From assembly GCA_019187225.1 (NCBI GenBank), contig JABAQQ010000001.1, positions 62,001 to 126,000 on the forward strand: a DNA stretch of 64,000 nt, read 5' to 3'. The notes under the pieces were generated by a model, which saw only the letters and a list, made by a program, of their open reading frames with translations, had not been told where the DNA came from and did no database searches. The position numbers and the translations under genes are program-made. Origin of the DNA: Saprospiraceae bacterium (GTDB taxonomy: Bacteria; Bacteroidota; Bacteroidia; Chitinophagales; Saprospiraceae). Of the stretch, positions 1 to 7,886 are shown piece after piece. Numbering within the stretch: the stretch's first letter is position 1; the number at the start of each line of letters is the position of its first letter.

Positions 1-425
1 TGCGCAACCGGCAGTTGGTGGCAGCCTGGGCTTATGAAAAAGGCAAAAAAGACAACGTGATCGCCCGGGTGGAGCGCAATGGTAAGACTTACTACGACAT
101 CCGTGACTATGCCGGATTGCGCGTGCTGTTTGGCCAGTTATTGGCTGAAATTCAGCGCATTAAATCGGAAGGCGACTACCAGGCCGCACACGACCTGGTA
201 GAAACTTATGGCGTCAAAACCGATGTCGCCACCGGAAAGCAGGTGAAAGCCCGCTACGCCAATTTGCCTACCAAGGCTTATTCCGGTTTTGTGCAGCCCA
301 AACTGGTGGCTGTCAAAGACGCCAGTGGAAAGATCACTGATGTAAAAGTGGAACGCGAACTCGATTTCGTACAACAGATGTTGCGCTACGGGAAAGAATA
401 TTCGTTTTTGCCGGTAAACAATTAA
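1..425 (+). CDS. Dipeptidyl-peptidase III (M49), C-terminal part
   Basis: This is the last 140 or so codons of a gene that begins before the window; the frame is open to base 3 and reads RNRQLVAAW before a run typical of the M49 family tail (IVES-like region replaced by DLVETYGVKTD, then the closing YSGFVQPKL). Dipeptidyl-peptidase III is a zinc peptidase that removes dipeptides from the N-terminus of oligopeptides. The zinc-binding HEXXGH motif lies in the missing part, so activity cannot be judged. The identification rests on the C-terminal pattern, in particular EIQRIKSEGDYQAA and the SGF..P block, which are conserved near the end of bacterial M49 proteins. Confidence 0.8.
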   Translation, partial: RNRQLVAAWAYEKGKKDNVIARVERNGKTYYDIRDYAGLRVLFGQLLAEIQRIKSEGDYQAAHDLVETYGVKTDVATGKQVKARYANLPTKAYSGFVQPKLVAVKDASGKITDVKVERELDFVQQMLRYGKEYSFLPVNN

Positions 426-599
426 ACCCGGTCTTTCGGGATTGAATGCCGGCTCATGTTTGTTGTTTTAAATTTATTGCTCATTAAAGTCATGCCGGCA
501 CGGATAAGACTGCCCCTTCTGTTTTTTCCCGACAAACCTTCTGCTCCTTACCTTGTTTTTTGTGCCTATTTTTGCCCTTCAACATTTTTATTCTCAGGC

Positions 600-3200
600 A
601 TGAAAAACAAATTCTTCCACCTGTTGCAGCTGCTCTCTCCTTTATTTCTTCGGCGATTCAACCTGCTTTTGCTACTCCTCCTGCCAGCTGTCACTTTTTC
701 CCAAAAACCTGCCAAACCCAATGCCGCCGACCTCCATCTGGCGATAAAAAAACTCAACGTGCTGGGCTCGGCTCTTTACGTCGCCGCCCACCCCGACGAC
801 GAGAACACGCGCATGATCAGTTATCTGCGCAACGAAAAACTCTACGACGTCAGCTACCTCTCCATGACGCGCGGCGACGGTGGTCAGAACCTTATCGGCC
901 CCGAAATGCGCGAACTTTTGGGCGTACTGCGCACCCAGGAACTGCTTATGGCGCGTTCGGTGGATGGTGGCAACCAACTCTTCACCCGCGCCAACGACTT
1001 CGGCTATTCCAAAAATCCCGATGAGACCCTGCGCTTTTGGGACAAGGAAGAAGTGCTCGCCGACGTAGTGTGGGCATTCCGGAAAGTGCAGCCCGACCTG
1101 GTCATCAACCGTTTTCACCACGACATCAAATACCCCAACCACGGTCACCACACCGCCTCGGCCATGCTCTCCGTGGAAGCGTTCGACCTTGCCGGAAGGG
1201 CTGATGCTTACCCCGAACAGCTCGCTTATGTGCAGCCGTGGCAGCCCAGGCGGGAGTTTTTCAACACTTCCTGGTGGTTCTATGGCGGACAGGAAGCCTT
1301 TGCAAAAGTGGATAAATCCAACCTTTATGCGCTCGATTTAGGCACATACATTCCATTAAAAGGAAAAAGCAACGGCGAAATCGCTGCCGAGAGCCGCTCC
1401 ATGCACCGCTGCCAGGGCTTCGGCTCTATGGGCTCGCGCGGCGAAAGCCTCGAATGGCTCGACTTCGTAAAAGGCGAACGCCCCCCTTCTCAGGATATAT
1501 TCGAAGGCATCAATACTACCTGGACCCGCGTGGAGGGTGGTGAGCCGATCGGGAAATTGATTTCCAAAATTGACCGGAATTTCCGCTCCGACAATCCCGC
1601 CGCTTCCGTCCCCGACCTTTTGAGCGCGATGCAAATGATGAAGGCCTTACCCGACGGTTTCTGGAAAAATAAAAAACTGGCAGAAATAAAAGAAGTGATC
1701 CGCGGGTGCCTCGGCCTCTACCTCGAAGCCACCGCTTCCGAACCGACCGCTACGCCCGGCGAAAACGTCAAAATCCGCCTCGAAGCCATCCACCGCGCGC
1801 CTGCACAGGCAGGTCAGACGGGCGAGGCCAATGGCTCGAAATCGGCGGCGGCAGGCAGCAGCGTAGTGCTGAACAGCGTGTCTATTCGGCCTGCTTTGTT
1901 CGACACTGTTTATATTCAAAACCTGGAATCGAACAAGGGTTTTGTGACAGAGCGAAAGGTGAAAATCGCGGAAAACGCCGACTTCACCGCTCCCTATTGG
2001 CTGCAAACAACCTCTACCAACGGAATGTATGCCGTTGAAAATCAACAACTTCGCGGCTTGCCGGAAACTCCCCGCTACGCTACTGTGCGGTGGTCGTTCA
2101 CCGTGAATGGCACCCCGCTCGAATACGACACCGACGTGGCTTGGAAGACCAACGAACCTTCCTACGGGGAAATCTGGCGGCCGTTCGAGGTGCTGCCACC
2201 CGCTTTCGTGGAGTTTACTGAATCCGCGTATTTGGCCAGCGGTAAAAACTTGTCCGTGACAGTGCGGGTGAAAGCCGGGCGCGAGAGTGTGCGTTGCAAA
2301 TTGCATCTTGCTGCGCCGACGGGCTGGCTACATTCGCAAACCGCCCGCCAATCGCCGGAACTCGATCTGAAGAAAAAAGGCGAAGAAGCGCTGTACACGT
2401 TCGAGTTGGAACCAAAACCGGGCGCTGACGCGTCATCCCTGCTTGCAAGCGTGGAAGTGGACGGCAAAATGTATTCCTACCGTTTGGTCACGGTCAAATA
2501 CGACCACATCCCGCAACAAAGCGTTTTGCGCCCCGCCGTTGCCCCTGCCGCGCTGGTTGATCTGCAGGTGAAAGCGAAAAAAGTCGGCTACTATATGGGT
2601 GCGGGCGACGACATTCCCGCCGCGCTCAGGCAAATGGGTTGCATCGTTGATTTGTTGGAAGACAAGGATTTGGAAGCGGAAAATTTAAAAAAATACGATG
2701 CTATCGTGTTGGGCATCCGTGCCTATGACACCAAAGAGGGGCTGATGTTCCGGCAAAAACACCTTTTTGATTACGTGCAAAATGGCGGCACGCTTGTCAC
2801 GCAGTACAACAACGAACTCGACCTGCGCCTCGACGATCACAAGCTGGCGCCCTATCCCCTCAAAATCTCCCGCACCCGCGTTACCGACGAAACCGCTGAT
2901 GTGCGTTTTCTCCTGCCCGAACACCCGGCGCTGAACACGCCGAACAAACTCACATCCAATGACTTCAGCGGCTGGTTGCAGGAACGCGGTCTCTACTTCC
3001 CATCCAAATGGGATGCCGCTTTCGAAGCGCCGATCTCTATGAACGACCCAGGCGAAACCGCCGCCGACGGCTCATTGCTCGTGGCGAGACACGGTAAAGG
3101 CTGGTTTGTCTATACCGGGCTTTCCTTCTTCCGCGAATTGCCTGCGGGCGTTCCGGGTGCGTACCGCTTGTTCGCCAACCTGATTTCTTTGGGTAGATAA
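600..3200 (+). CDS. Secreted PIG-L (LmbE-like) deacetylase with C-terminal ThuA-like domain
   Basis: An 866-residue exported protein. I chose the ATG at 600 because it starts a clean signal peptide (MKNK, then a leucine-rich core ending at FSQ); the frame is open back to 456 but that part looks non-coding. A PIG-L/LmbE domain follows with the metal-binding AHPDDE motif near residue 60 and a distal HHDIKYPNHGHH cluster. Members of this superfamily are zinc-dependent N-deacetylases acting on GlcNAc-type substrates. The middle holds beta-rich segments, and the last ~230 residues (starting KVGYYMGAGDD) look like a glutamine-amidotransferase/ThuA-like fold. This long architecture is common in Bacteroidota. 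The natural substrate is unknown; a role in glycan processing outside the cytoplasm is inferred. Confidence 0.85.
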   Translation: MKNKFFHLLQLLSPLFLRRFNLLLLLLLPAVTFSQKPAKPNAADLHLAIKKLNVLGSALYVAAHPDDENTRMISYLRNEKLYDVSYLSMTRGDGGQNLIGPEMRELLGVLRTQELLMARSVDGGNQLFTRANDFGYSKNPDETLRFWDKEEVLADVVWAFRKVQPDLVINRFHHDIKYPNHGHHTASAMLSVEAFDLAGRADAYPEQLAYVQPWQPRREFFNTSWWFYGGQEAFAKVDKSNLYALDLGTYIPLKGKSNGEIAAESRSMHRCQGFGSMGSRGESLEWLDFVKGERPPSQDIFEGINTTWTRVEGGEPIGKLISKIDRNFRSDNPAASVPDLLSAMQMMKALPDGFWKNKKLAEIKEVIRGCLGLYLEATASEPTATPGENVKIRLEAIHRAPAQAGQTGEANGSKSAAAGSSVVLNSVSIRPALFDTVYIQNLESNKGFVTERKVKIAENADFTAPYWLQTTSTNGMYAVENQQLRGLPETPRYATVRWSFTVNGTPLEYDTDVAWKTNEPSYGEIWRPFEVLPPAFVEFTESAYLASGKNLSVTVRVKAGRESVRCKLHLAAPTGWLHSQTARQSPELDLKKKGEEALYTFELEPKPGADASSLLASVEVDGKMYSYRLVTVKYDHIPQQSVLRPAVAPAALVDLQVKAKKVGYYMGAGDDIPAALRQMGCIVDLLEDKDLEAENLKKYDAIVLGIRAYDTKEGLMFRQKHLFDYVQNGGTLVTQYNNELDLRLDDHKLAPYPLKISRTRVTDETADVRFLLPEHPALNTPNKLTSNDFSGWLQERGLYFPSKWDAAFEAPISMNDPGETAADGSLLVARHGKGWFVYTGLSFFRELPAGVPGAYRLFANLISLGR

Positions 3201-3773
3201 GTTTCGATGGTTTCCGGGCTCTTGATTGGATTGTTTGTGTTAAATTACCCCTTGCCATCGTAATCCTGAATATCCCGACGGATACTTTGCTGGGGATGGG
3301 GAAGGGGCAGGCATAGCCCGACCGATGTTTTGTCACGCATAGCGTCGCGCCAGCGATGGTATAAATCCTCGCCCTGTTTGGTGTTTTCACCAAGCAGGAT
3401 GGGCGGAGTGAGTGGCTTGGGGCTTGGCATATAGCATGGGGTGCGCCGGGTCAAAAGACACCGGCGCGGCGGGGAAGACCAAGCAGGGCAGAATTGCTGC
3501 TAATATGGTAAGTCTGCTTTTTTTGTTGTCCATATGAGATATTCTTATTCAGCGTTTTCTCTACTATTTCATTGAACTCTTGTTAGCCGGTAATTCCCAT
3601 TCACGGCTATTTCCATTGAGGCCGCAAGTTTTCGCCACACAGCTGCTTTCATGAAAATACCCCAATCCCCCCGCCCACCAAACAAAACCCCACAAAAATT
3701 CTCACCCTCTCTAACATTTTCCACACAAAAAGTTTTTAAAAACTCCGCCAAAAACCCCGAAATTTGTGGGCTT
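3201..3773. other. Intergenic region between the PIG-L deacetylase and uvrB genes
   Basis: About 570 bases without a convincing gene. Minus-strand frames at 3245-3454 and 3037-3393 are open but have a biased, low-complexity composition and no recognisable domain, and the longer one overlaps the end of the deacetylase gene. The block from about 3240 to 3460 is GC-rich and differs in texture from its surroundings, so it may be a dispersed intergenic repeat. The stretch 3650-3773 is A/C-rich and is the likely uvrB leader. No strong terminator hairpin was found. Confidence 0.4.
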
Positions 3774-5813
3774 ATGGATTTCAAAATCACTTCCCACTAC
3801 CAGCCCACCGGCGACCAGCCCCAAGCCATCGAGCAACTTGTGAACGGCGTGAAAAGCGGTGAACGCGCACAGGTGCTGCTCGGCGTCACCGGTTCCGGCA
3901 AGACCTTCACGATGGCGAACGTCGTAGCCCAACTGAATAAACCGACGCTGGTGCTGACCCACAACAAAACCCTCACCGCCCAACTCTACGGCGAGTTCCA
4001 GACCTTTTTCCCCGACAACGCGGTGGAGTATTTTGTCTCCTACTACGACTACTACCAGCCCGAAGCCTACATTTCGGTGACGGACACTTACATTGAAAAG
4101 GATCTGCAGATCAACGAGTTGGTGGACAAACTTCGCCTGAAAGCGACCTCCACGCTGCTCTCCGGCCGGCGCGACATCATCATCGTGGCTTCCGTCTCCT
4201 GCATCTACGGCATGGGCAACCCCGACGACTATGCTACCGGTATCATCCGCCTGCACAAGGGAATGAAGATGACCAAAACGCAATTCCTCTACGCACTTGT
4301 GGATAGCCTGTATGCCCGGACGGAGACGGATTTTGCCCGCGCCACTTTCCGCGTGCGCGGCGACACGGTGGACATCAACCTGCCTTATGCCGACTGGGGC
4401 TACCGCGTCATTTTTTGGGGCGACGAGATCGAAAGCATCGAAAGCATCGAGATTCAGTCGGGTAAGCGCGTCAACGCCATGAGCGAGGCCGCCATTTTCC
4501 CGGCCAATCTATACGTCGCGCCGAAAGAACGGCTCGCCGAGATCATGGCCGCCATTCAGGACGAAATGACCGCGCAGGAAAAATACTTCATTTCCGAAGG
4601 CCGACTCGCAGAAGCGCGCCGCATCCGCGAGCGCACCACCTTCGACCTCGAAATGATCAAGGAACTCGGCTACTGCTCCGGCATCGAAAACTACTCGCGT
4701 TTCTTCGACCGCCGCGCGCCGGGCACGCGCCCTTTCTGCCTGCTCGACTATTTCCCCGACGACTACCTGATGATTGTTGACGAGAGCCACGTCACCATCC
4801 CGCAGGTGCGCGGGATGTGGGGCGGCGACCGTTCGCGCAAGCAGTCGCTCGTCAACTGGGGCTTCCGCCTGCCCTCGGCGATGGACAACCGCCCGCTCAG
4901 TTTCGAGGAATTTGAAGGCATGATCAACCAGGTGATCTTCGTCAGTGCCACGCCGGGCGACTACGAGTTGGAGCAAACCGAAGGCGTCGTGGTGGAACAA
5001 TTGGTGCGCCCCACCGGCCTGCTCGACCCGCCCATCGAGGTGCGGCCTTCGCTCAATCAGATTGACGATTTATTAGAGGAAATTCAAAAACGCACGGAGG
5101 TCGGCGAACGGGCTTTGGTCACAACTTTGACCAAACGTATGGCCGAAGAACTGGCGAATTATTTTGCCAAAGTCGGCGTGCGCTGCCGCTACATCCACTC
5201 GGAAGTGGAGACCCTCGAGCGGGTGGAAATCCTGCGCGACCTGCGCCTCGGCGAGTTCGACGTGCTGATCGGTGTCAACCTCCTGCGCGAAGGGCTCGAC
5301 CTGCCGGAGGTTTCGCTCGTCGCCATTTTGGATGCCGACAAAGAGGGTTTTCTGCGAAATGCCCGCTCGCTCACGCAAACAGCCGGTCGCGCCGCCCGCA
5401 ACTCAAACGGCCTCGTCGTCTTCTATGCCGACAAGATCACCGACTCCATGCGCAATACGATAGACGAGACCAACCGCCGCCGTTCCATCCAGATCGCCTA
5501 CAACGAGGAACACGGCATCACGCCGACGACCGTGACCAAAACGAAGGAACAAATTCTCGCCACGCGCAGTATCCTCGACATTCGCGGCACAGAGCCGACG
5601 AAATATTACGTTGAAAAAGAAGAAGTTACGCTCGCTGCCGAGCCGGTGGTGGCCTACGCGACGCGCAGCCAGTTGGAAAAAATAATTGCCGAATCGGAGT
5701 CAAAAATGAAGAAGGCCGCGAAGGATTTGGACTTCATCACGGCGGCGCAGTTCAGGGATGAGATGTTGGCGCTGAAGAAGATGCTAAGGGAAAGGTTTGG
5801 GGGGGAAGGTTAG
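3774..5813 (+). CDS. uvrB: Excinuclease ABC subunit B (UvrB)
   Basis: A 679-residue UvrB, the DNA-damage-verifying helicase-like subunit of nucleotide excision repair. The ATG at 3774 gives the canonical MDFKITSHYQPTGDQ start; the 41 extra codons upstream are proline/lysine-rich and not family-like. Walker A GSGKT is at residues 40-44, the DNA-wedging beta-hairpin region contains YYDYYQPEAY, the helicase motif DESHVTIPQ is present, and the C-terminal UVR domain that contacts UvrC is intact (AAQFRDEM near the end). Length is normal for the family. It overlaps by 4 bases, tail to tail, with the small minus-strand gene that follows. Confidence 0.98.
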   Translation: MDFKITSHYQPTGDQPQAIEQLVNGVKSGERAQVLLGVTGSGKTFTMANVVAQLNKPTLVLTHNKTLTAQLYGEFQTFFPDNAVEYFVSYYDYYQPEAYISVTDTYIEKDLQINELVDKLRLKATSTLLSGRRDIIIVASVSCIYGMGNPDDYATGIIRLHKGMKMTKTQFLYALVDSLYARTETDFARATFRVRGDTVDINLPYADWGYRVIFWGDEIESIESIEIQSGKRVNAMSEAAIFPANLYVAPKERLAEIMAAIQDEMTAQEKYFISEGRLAEARRIRERTTFDLEMIKELGYCSGIENYSRFFDRRAPGTRPFCLLDYFPDDYLMIVDESHVTIPQVRGMWGGDRSRKQSLVNWGFRLPSAMDNRPLSFEEFEGMINQVIFVSATPGDYELEQTEGVVVEQLVRPTGLLDPPIEVRPSLNQIDDLLEEIQKRTEVGERALVTTLTKRMAEELANYFAKVGVRCRYIHSEVETLERVEILRDLRLGEFDVLIGVNLLREGLDLPEVSLVAILDADKEGFLRNARSLTQTAGRAARNSNGLVVFYADKITDSMRNTIDETNRRRSIQIAYNEEHGITPTTVTKTKEQILATRSILDIRGTEPTKYYVEKEEVTLAAEPVVAYATRSQLEKIIAESESKMKKAAKDLDFITAAQFRDEMLALKKMLRERFGGEG

Positions 5814-6037
5814 GCTGCTCTTACCTGGATGGACACATCGAGGTTGAAATCCTCCAGCAATTTGACCAATTGCTGCGTGAGTTGATTTTTCATTTTGCGC
5901 CAACTTTCTACTGAAAGGTCGTCTTGCTTGCCTTGCTGTTCGTGCATCCGAAGCAGGTTGTTGATACGACCGATGCGTTCGAGGATGTCCTGCATGGCTT
6001 CGAAGGAATAATCAAACTTGTTTTGTGCGGCTTCCAT
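5810..6037 (-). CDS. Small protein paired with a DUF6932-type nucleotidyltransferase
   Basis: A 75-residue helical protein (start MEAAQNKFDY) with a leucine-rich, heptad-like middle (MQDILERIGRINNLL). The start at 6037 lies 26 bases inside the end of the upstream gene in another frame; a start at 6109 is also possible but its extra residues are unconvincing because they are read from the coding sequence of the upstream gene. The overlap means the two genes are very probably co-translated. Small helical partners next to minimal nucleotidyltransferases are typical of toxin-antitoxin or phage-defence pairs, but I do not recognise this family, so the role is inferred from position only. Confidence 0.6.
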   Translation of the reverse strand: MEAAQNKFDYSFEAMQDILERIGRINNLLRMHEQQGKQDDLSVESWRKMKNQLTQQLVKLLEDFNLDVSIQVRAA

Positions 6038-6497
6038 ATTCAAAAGTTGATTTGGATGAAACCTTGTTGCCCATTTTTCCTGTTTTGATGTTTCTACGAG
6101 TAGTTGCATAAAGATAAAGCCACTCGGCTTTGTCCATTTTGAACAGGTTGTGCAATGGATGTTTTTCAGGGTAAAAAATGGTGAAATAGCAGTCCAGAAT
6201 TTTGGTTTTGAAAAGGCTTTGTTTCAAAACGGTTTCTTTTTCTGGAAAGTTGCGATAATCCACAAACGTCACAACGTCAATATCTTTTGGAACTGGCTTC
6301 CGCGTCACAAAACTCCCGTTCACCCACTGGAAAAAAGAACCGAGTTCGAGCGATTTCAAAGTTTCGACAAAAGACAAATATTCTTCAAAGAGTTTTTGGC
6401 GATGCTGGCTTTGGGCAAATACTTCTTCAAGGGTTTCCAAGTTTGATTCGATGGGGCCGTATGGAGTTAGGTAACCGTTTTCGTCAAATTGGAGCAT
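6012..6497 (-). CDS. DUF6932-like nucleotidyltransferase-fold protein
   Basis: A 161-residue protein. The N-terminus (MLQFDENGYLTPYGPIES) and the block VNGSFVTRKPVPKDIDVVTF match the pattern of DUF6932-like proteins, in which G-S-F...D-I-D is a minimal nucleotidyltransferase motif: GS near residue 62 and the metal-binding DxD-type acids (DIDVV) near 74. The remaining 85 residues are aromatic and lysine-rich. It is divergent from the HigA-like gene 49 bases away and overlaps its downstream partner. Such single-domain nucleotidyltransferases are often the antitoxin or modifying half of two-gene modules. Whether this one transfers nucleotides is unknown. Confidence 0.65.
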   Translation of the reverse strand: MLQFDENGYLTPYGPIESNLETLEEVFAQSQHRQKLFEEYLSFVETLKSLELGSFFQWVNGSFVTRKPVPKDIDVVTFVDYRNFPEKETVLKQSLFKTKILDCYFTIFYPEKHPLHNLFKMDKAEWLYLYATTRRNIKTGKMGNKVSSKSTFEYGSRTKQV

Positions 6498-6546
6498 TGG
6501 ATTTTTTTACAAAATAGAGTGTTTTAGCGTTTCAATTCAGAAAAAT

Positions 6547-6906
6547 ATGGTTGAATTGAAAGTAATCAAAACTGAAGAAGAATACCAAAACGCCCTGCGC
6601 GAGTTGGACAAAATCTTCGATGCAAAACCCGGTACACCGGAAGGCGACCGCTTTGAATTGCTGTCGGTGTTGATTGACCTGTACGAGCAACGCCACTTCC
6701 CCATCGAAACGCCCGACCCTATCGAGGCTATCAAATTCCGCATGGACCAAATGGGGTTCACAGTCAACGATTTGGGCGAAGTACTGGGCTATAAAAGCCG
6801 CGCTTCTGAAATATTAAATCGCAAGCGCAAACTCACTCTCCCCGTGATGCGCCGTCTGCGGAAGAAGTGGGGTGTTCCGGCGGAGGTGCTGATGCGGGCG
6901 TATTGA
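6547..6906 (+). CDS. Orphan HigA-like antitoxin (helix-turn-helix)
   Basis: A 119-residue protein with the two-part HigA layout: an N-terminal helical region (EEEYQNALRELDKIFDAKPGTPEG) and a C-terminal helix-turn-helix (FTVNDLGEVLGYKSRASEILNRKRKLTL, residues ~78-105). HigA proteins neutralise HigB, a ribosome-dependent mRNA interferase, and repress their own operon. In the usual arrangement higB lies immediately upstream; here only 49 bases separate this gene from the divergent DUF6932 gene and no HigB-like frame exists. It may be a solitary remnant, or may regulate the divergent nucleotidyltransferase pair. Confidence 0.8.
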   Translation: MVELKVIKTEEEYQNALRELDKIFDAKPGTPEGDRFELLSVLIDLYEQRHFPIETPDPIEAIKFRMDQMGFTVNDLGEVLGYKSRASEILNRKRKLTLPVMRRLRKKWGVPAEVLMRAY

Positions 6907-7177
6907 GGCACGTCAGGTTCGGCGACAAAAATAACGCAAAGCGCCGAATCTCCCGGATTTCCGTGAACCGCTATCCAGGCCCCTCCCCCCTTCCCGCCAA
7001 ATCCGTGAATTTTAACACTTCACCGTTTGCGGGGTTGCCGACGCGCGCTCTGGCAGCCCATTTTTGCCCCACCTGTATCGCTCCGAATTTTTTTGTCCAA
7101 CCAAATTAAGATCATTCAAAATGAAATCGTCAACGAAAATCAACTGCCTTTTGCGGGCATTCGGACAGGTGAGGACC

Positions 7178-7786
7178 CTACTCCAGGTACCGCCAGTTCT
7201 GCCCGGCGTTCAAAGCGGTATTCATCTCGGCCAACAGGAGTTTTTCCCGTTCGTACAATTCATTTAAAAAGGATCTCAGTGTTTTCAATCTCGTCGTGTT
7301 GTGTTGTCCTTCCGGACCTTCGGCCTGATGGATGAATTTCGTTAATTTAATCCCCTCGTTTTCAACGTTTTCATGCTGCAATTGATATAATTTTGTCAAA
7401 GGATACACATCGTCGTATTTCAGGTGTGTTGCGAGACCGGTCGAATGCAGGGTATTCCAGGCGGCATCCTGCAAGTGGGGGAGCATGGGGCCGTTCGGCA
7501 GGATTTCTGAAAATTCCGGTGCGGTGAAGGTGCGATTGTTCAGCAAGCTATCTATAAGTACAATGCTTTGACGGTGGTATTCGATCGGGGAATGGAGCGC
7601 ATCGCGGTTGTTTTCGACCTCGCTGCGGATGCTGCGGTAAGCCGCCTTCAGATTCGTCGTCACCTTTTGTTGTTCCCATATCCCGTTGAGAAAAAGAGCG
7701 AGTAACACGCTGAAGATGATCAGAAGCGATCGGGTGACCAGTTCCTGGAGCGTGTTGGTGGAGACTCTTTTAGTCTTTTTTGCCAT
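7178..7786 (-). CDS. Hypothetical membrane-anchored protein
   Basis: A 202-residue protein starting MAKKTKRVST at 7786 (a further in-frame ATG lies at 7816). One transmembrane segment spans about residues 19-35 (LLIIFSVLLALFLNGIW), preceded by a basic segment, so the remaining ~165 residues should face the periplasm. The soluble part is helical with many charged residues. The LALFLN-W motif followed by a helical domain is reminiscent of the DUF6090-type membrane proteins of Bacteroidota, but the match is by eye. No operon partner is apparent. Confidence 0.6.
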   Translation of the reverse strand: MAKKTKRVSTNTLQELVTRSLLIIFSVLLALFLNGIWEQQKVTTNLKAAYRSIRSEVENNRDALHSPIEYHRQSIVLIDSLLNNRTFTAPEFSEILPNGPMLPHLQDAAWNTLHSTGLATHLKYDDVYPLTKLYQLQHENVENEGIKLTKFIHQAEGPEGQHNTTRLKTLRSFLNELYEREKLLLAEMNTALNAGQNWRYLE

Positions 7787-7886
7787 GGCGACAAAAGGAT
7801 GGATACAGAACAGCAAATGTAAGTAATTTAAACTACACTGGTTTGCCCCCGATTGCCCTTCCTTCTTTCACCAAATTTTAAAAACG

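Noticed and set aside
3037-3454. Minus-strand frames overlapping the end of the PIG-L gene
   Set aside because: Low-complexity composition, overlap with a well-supported gene and no recognisable domain.
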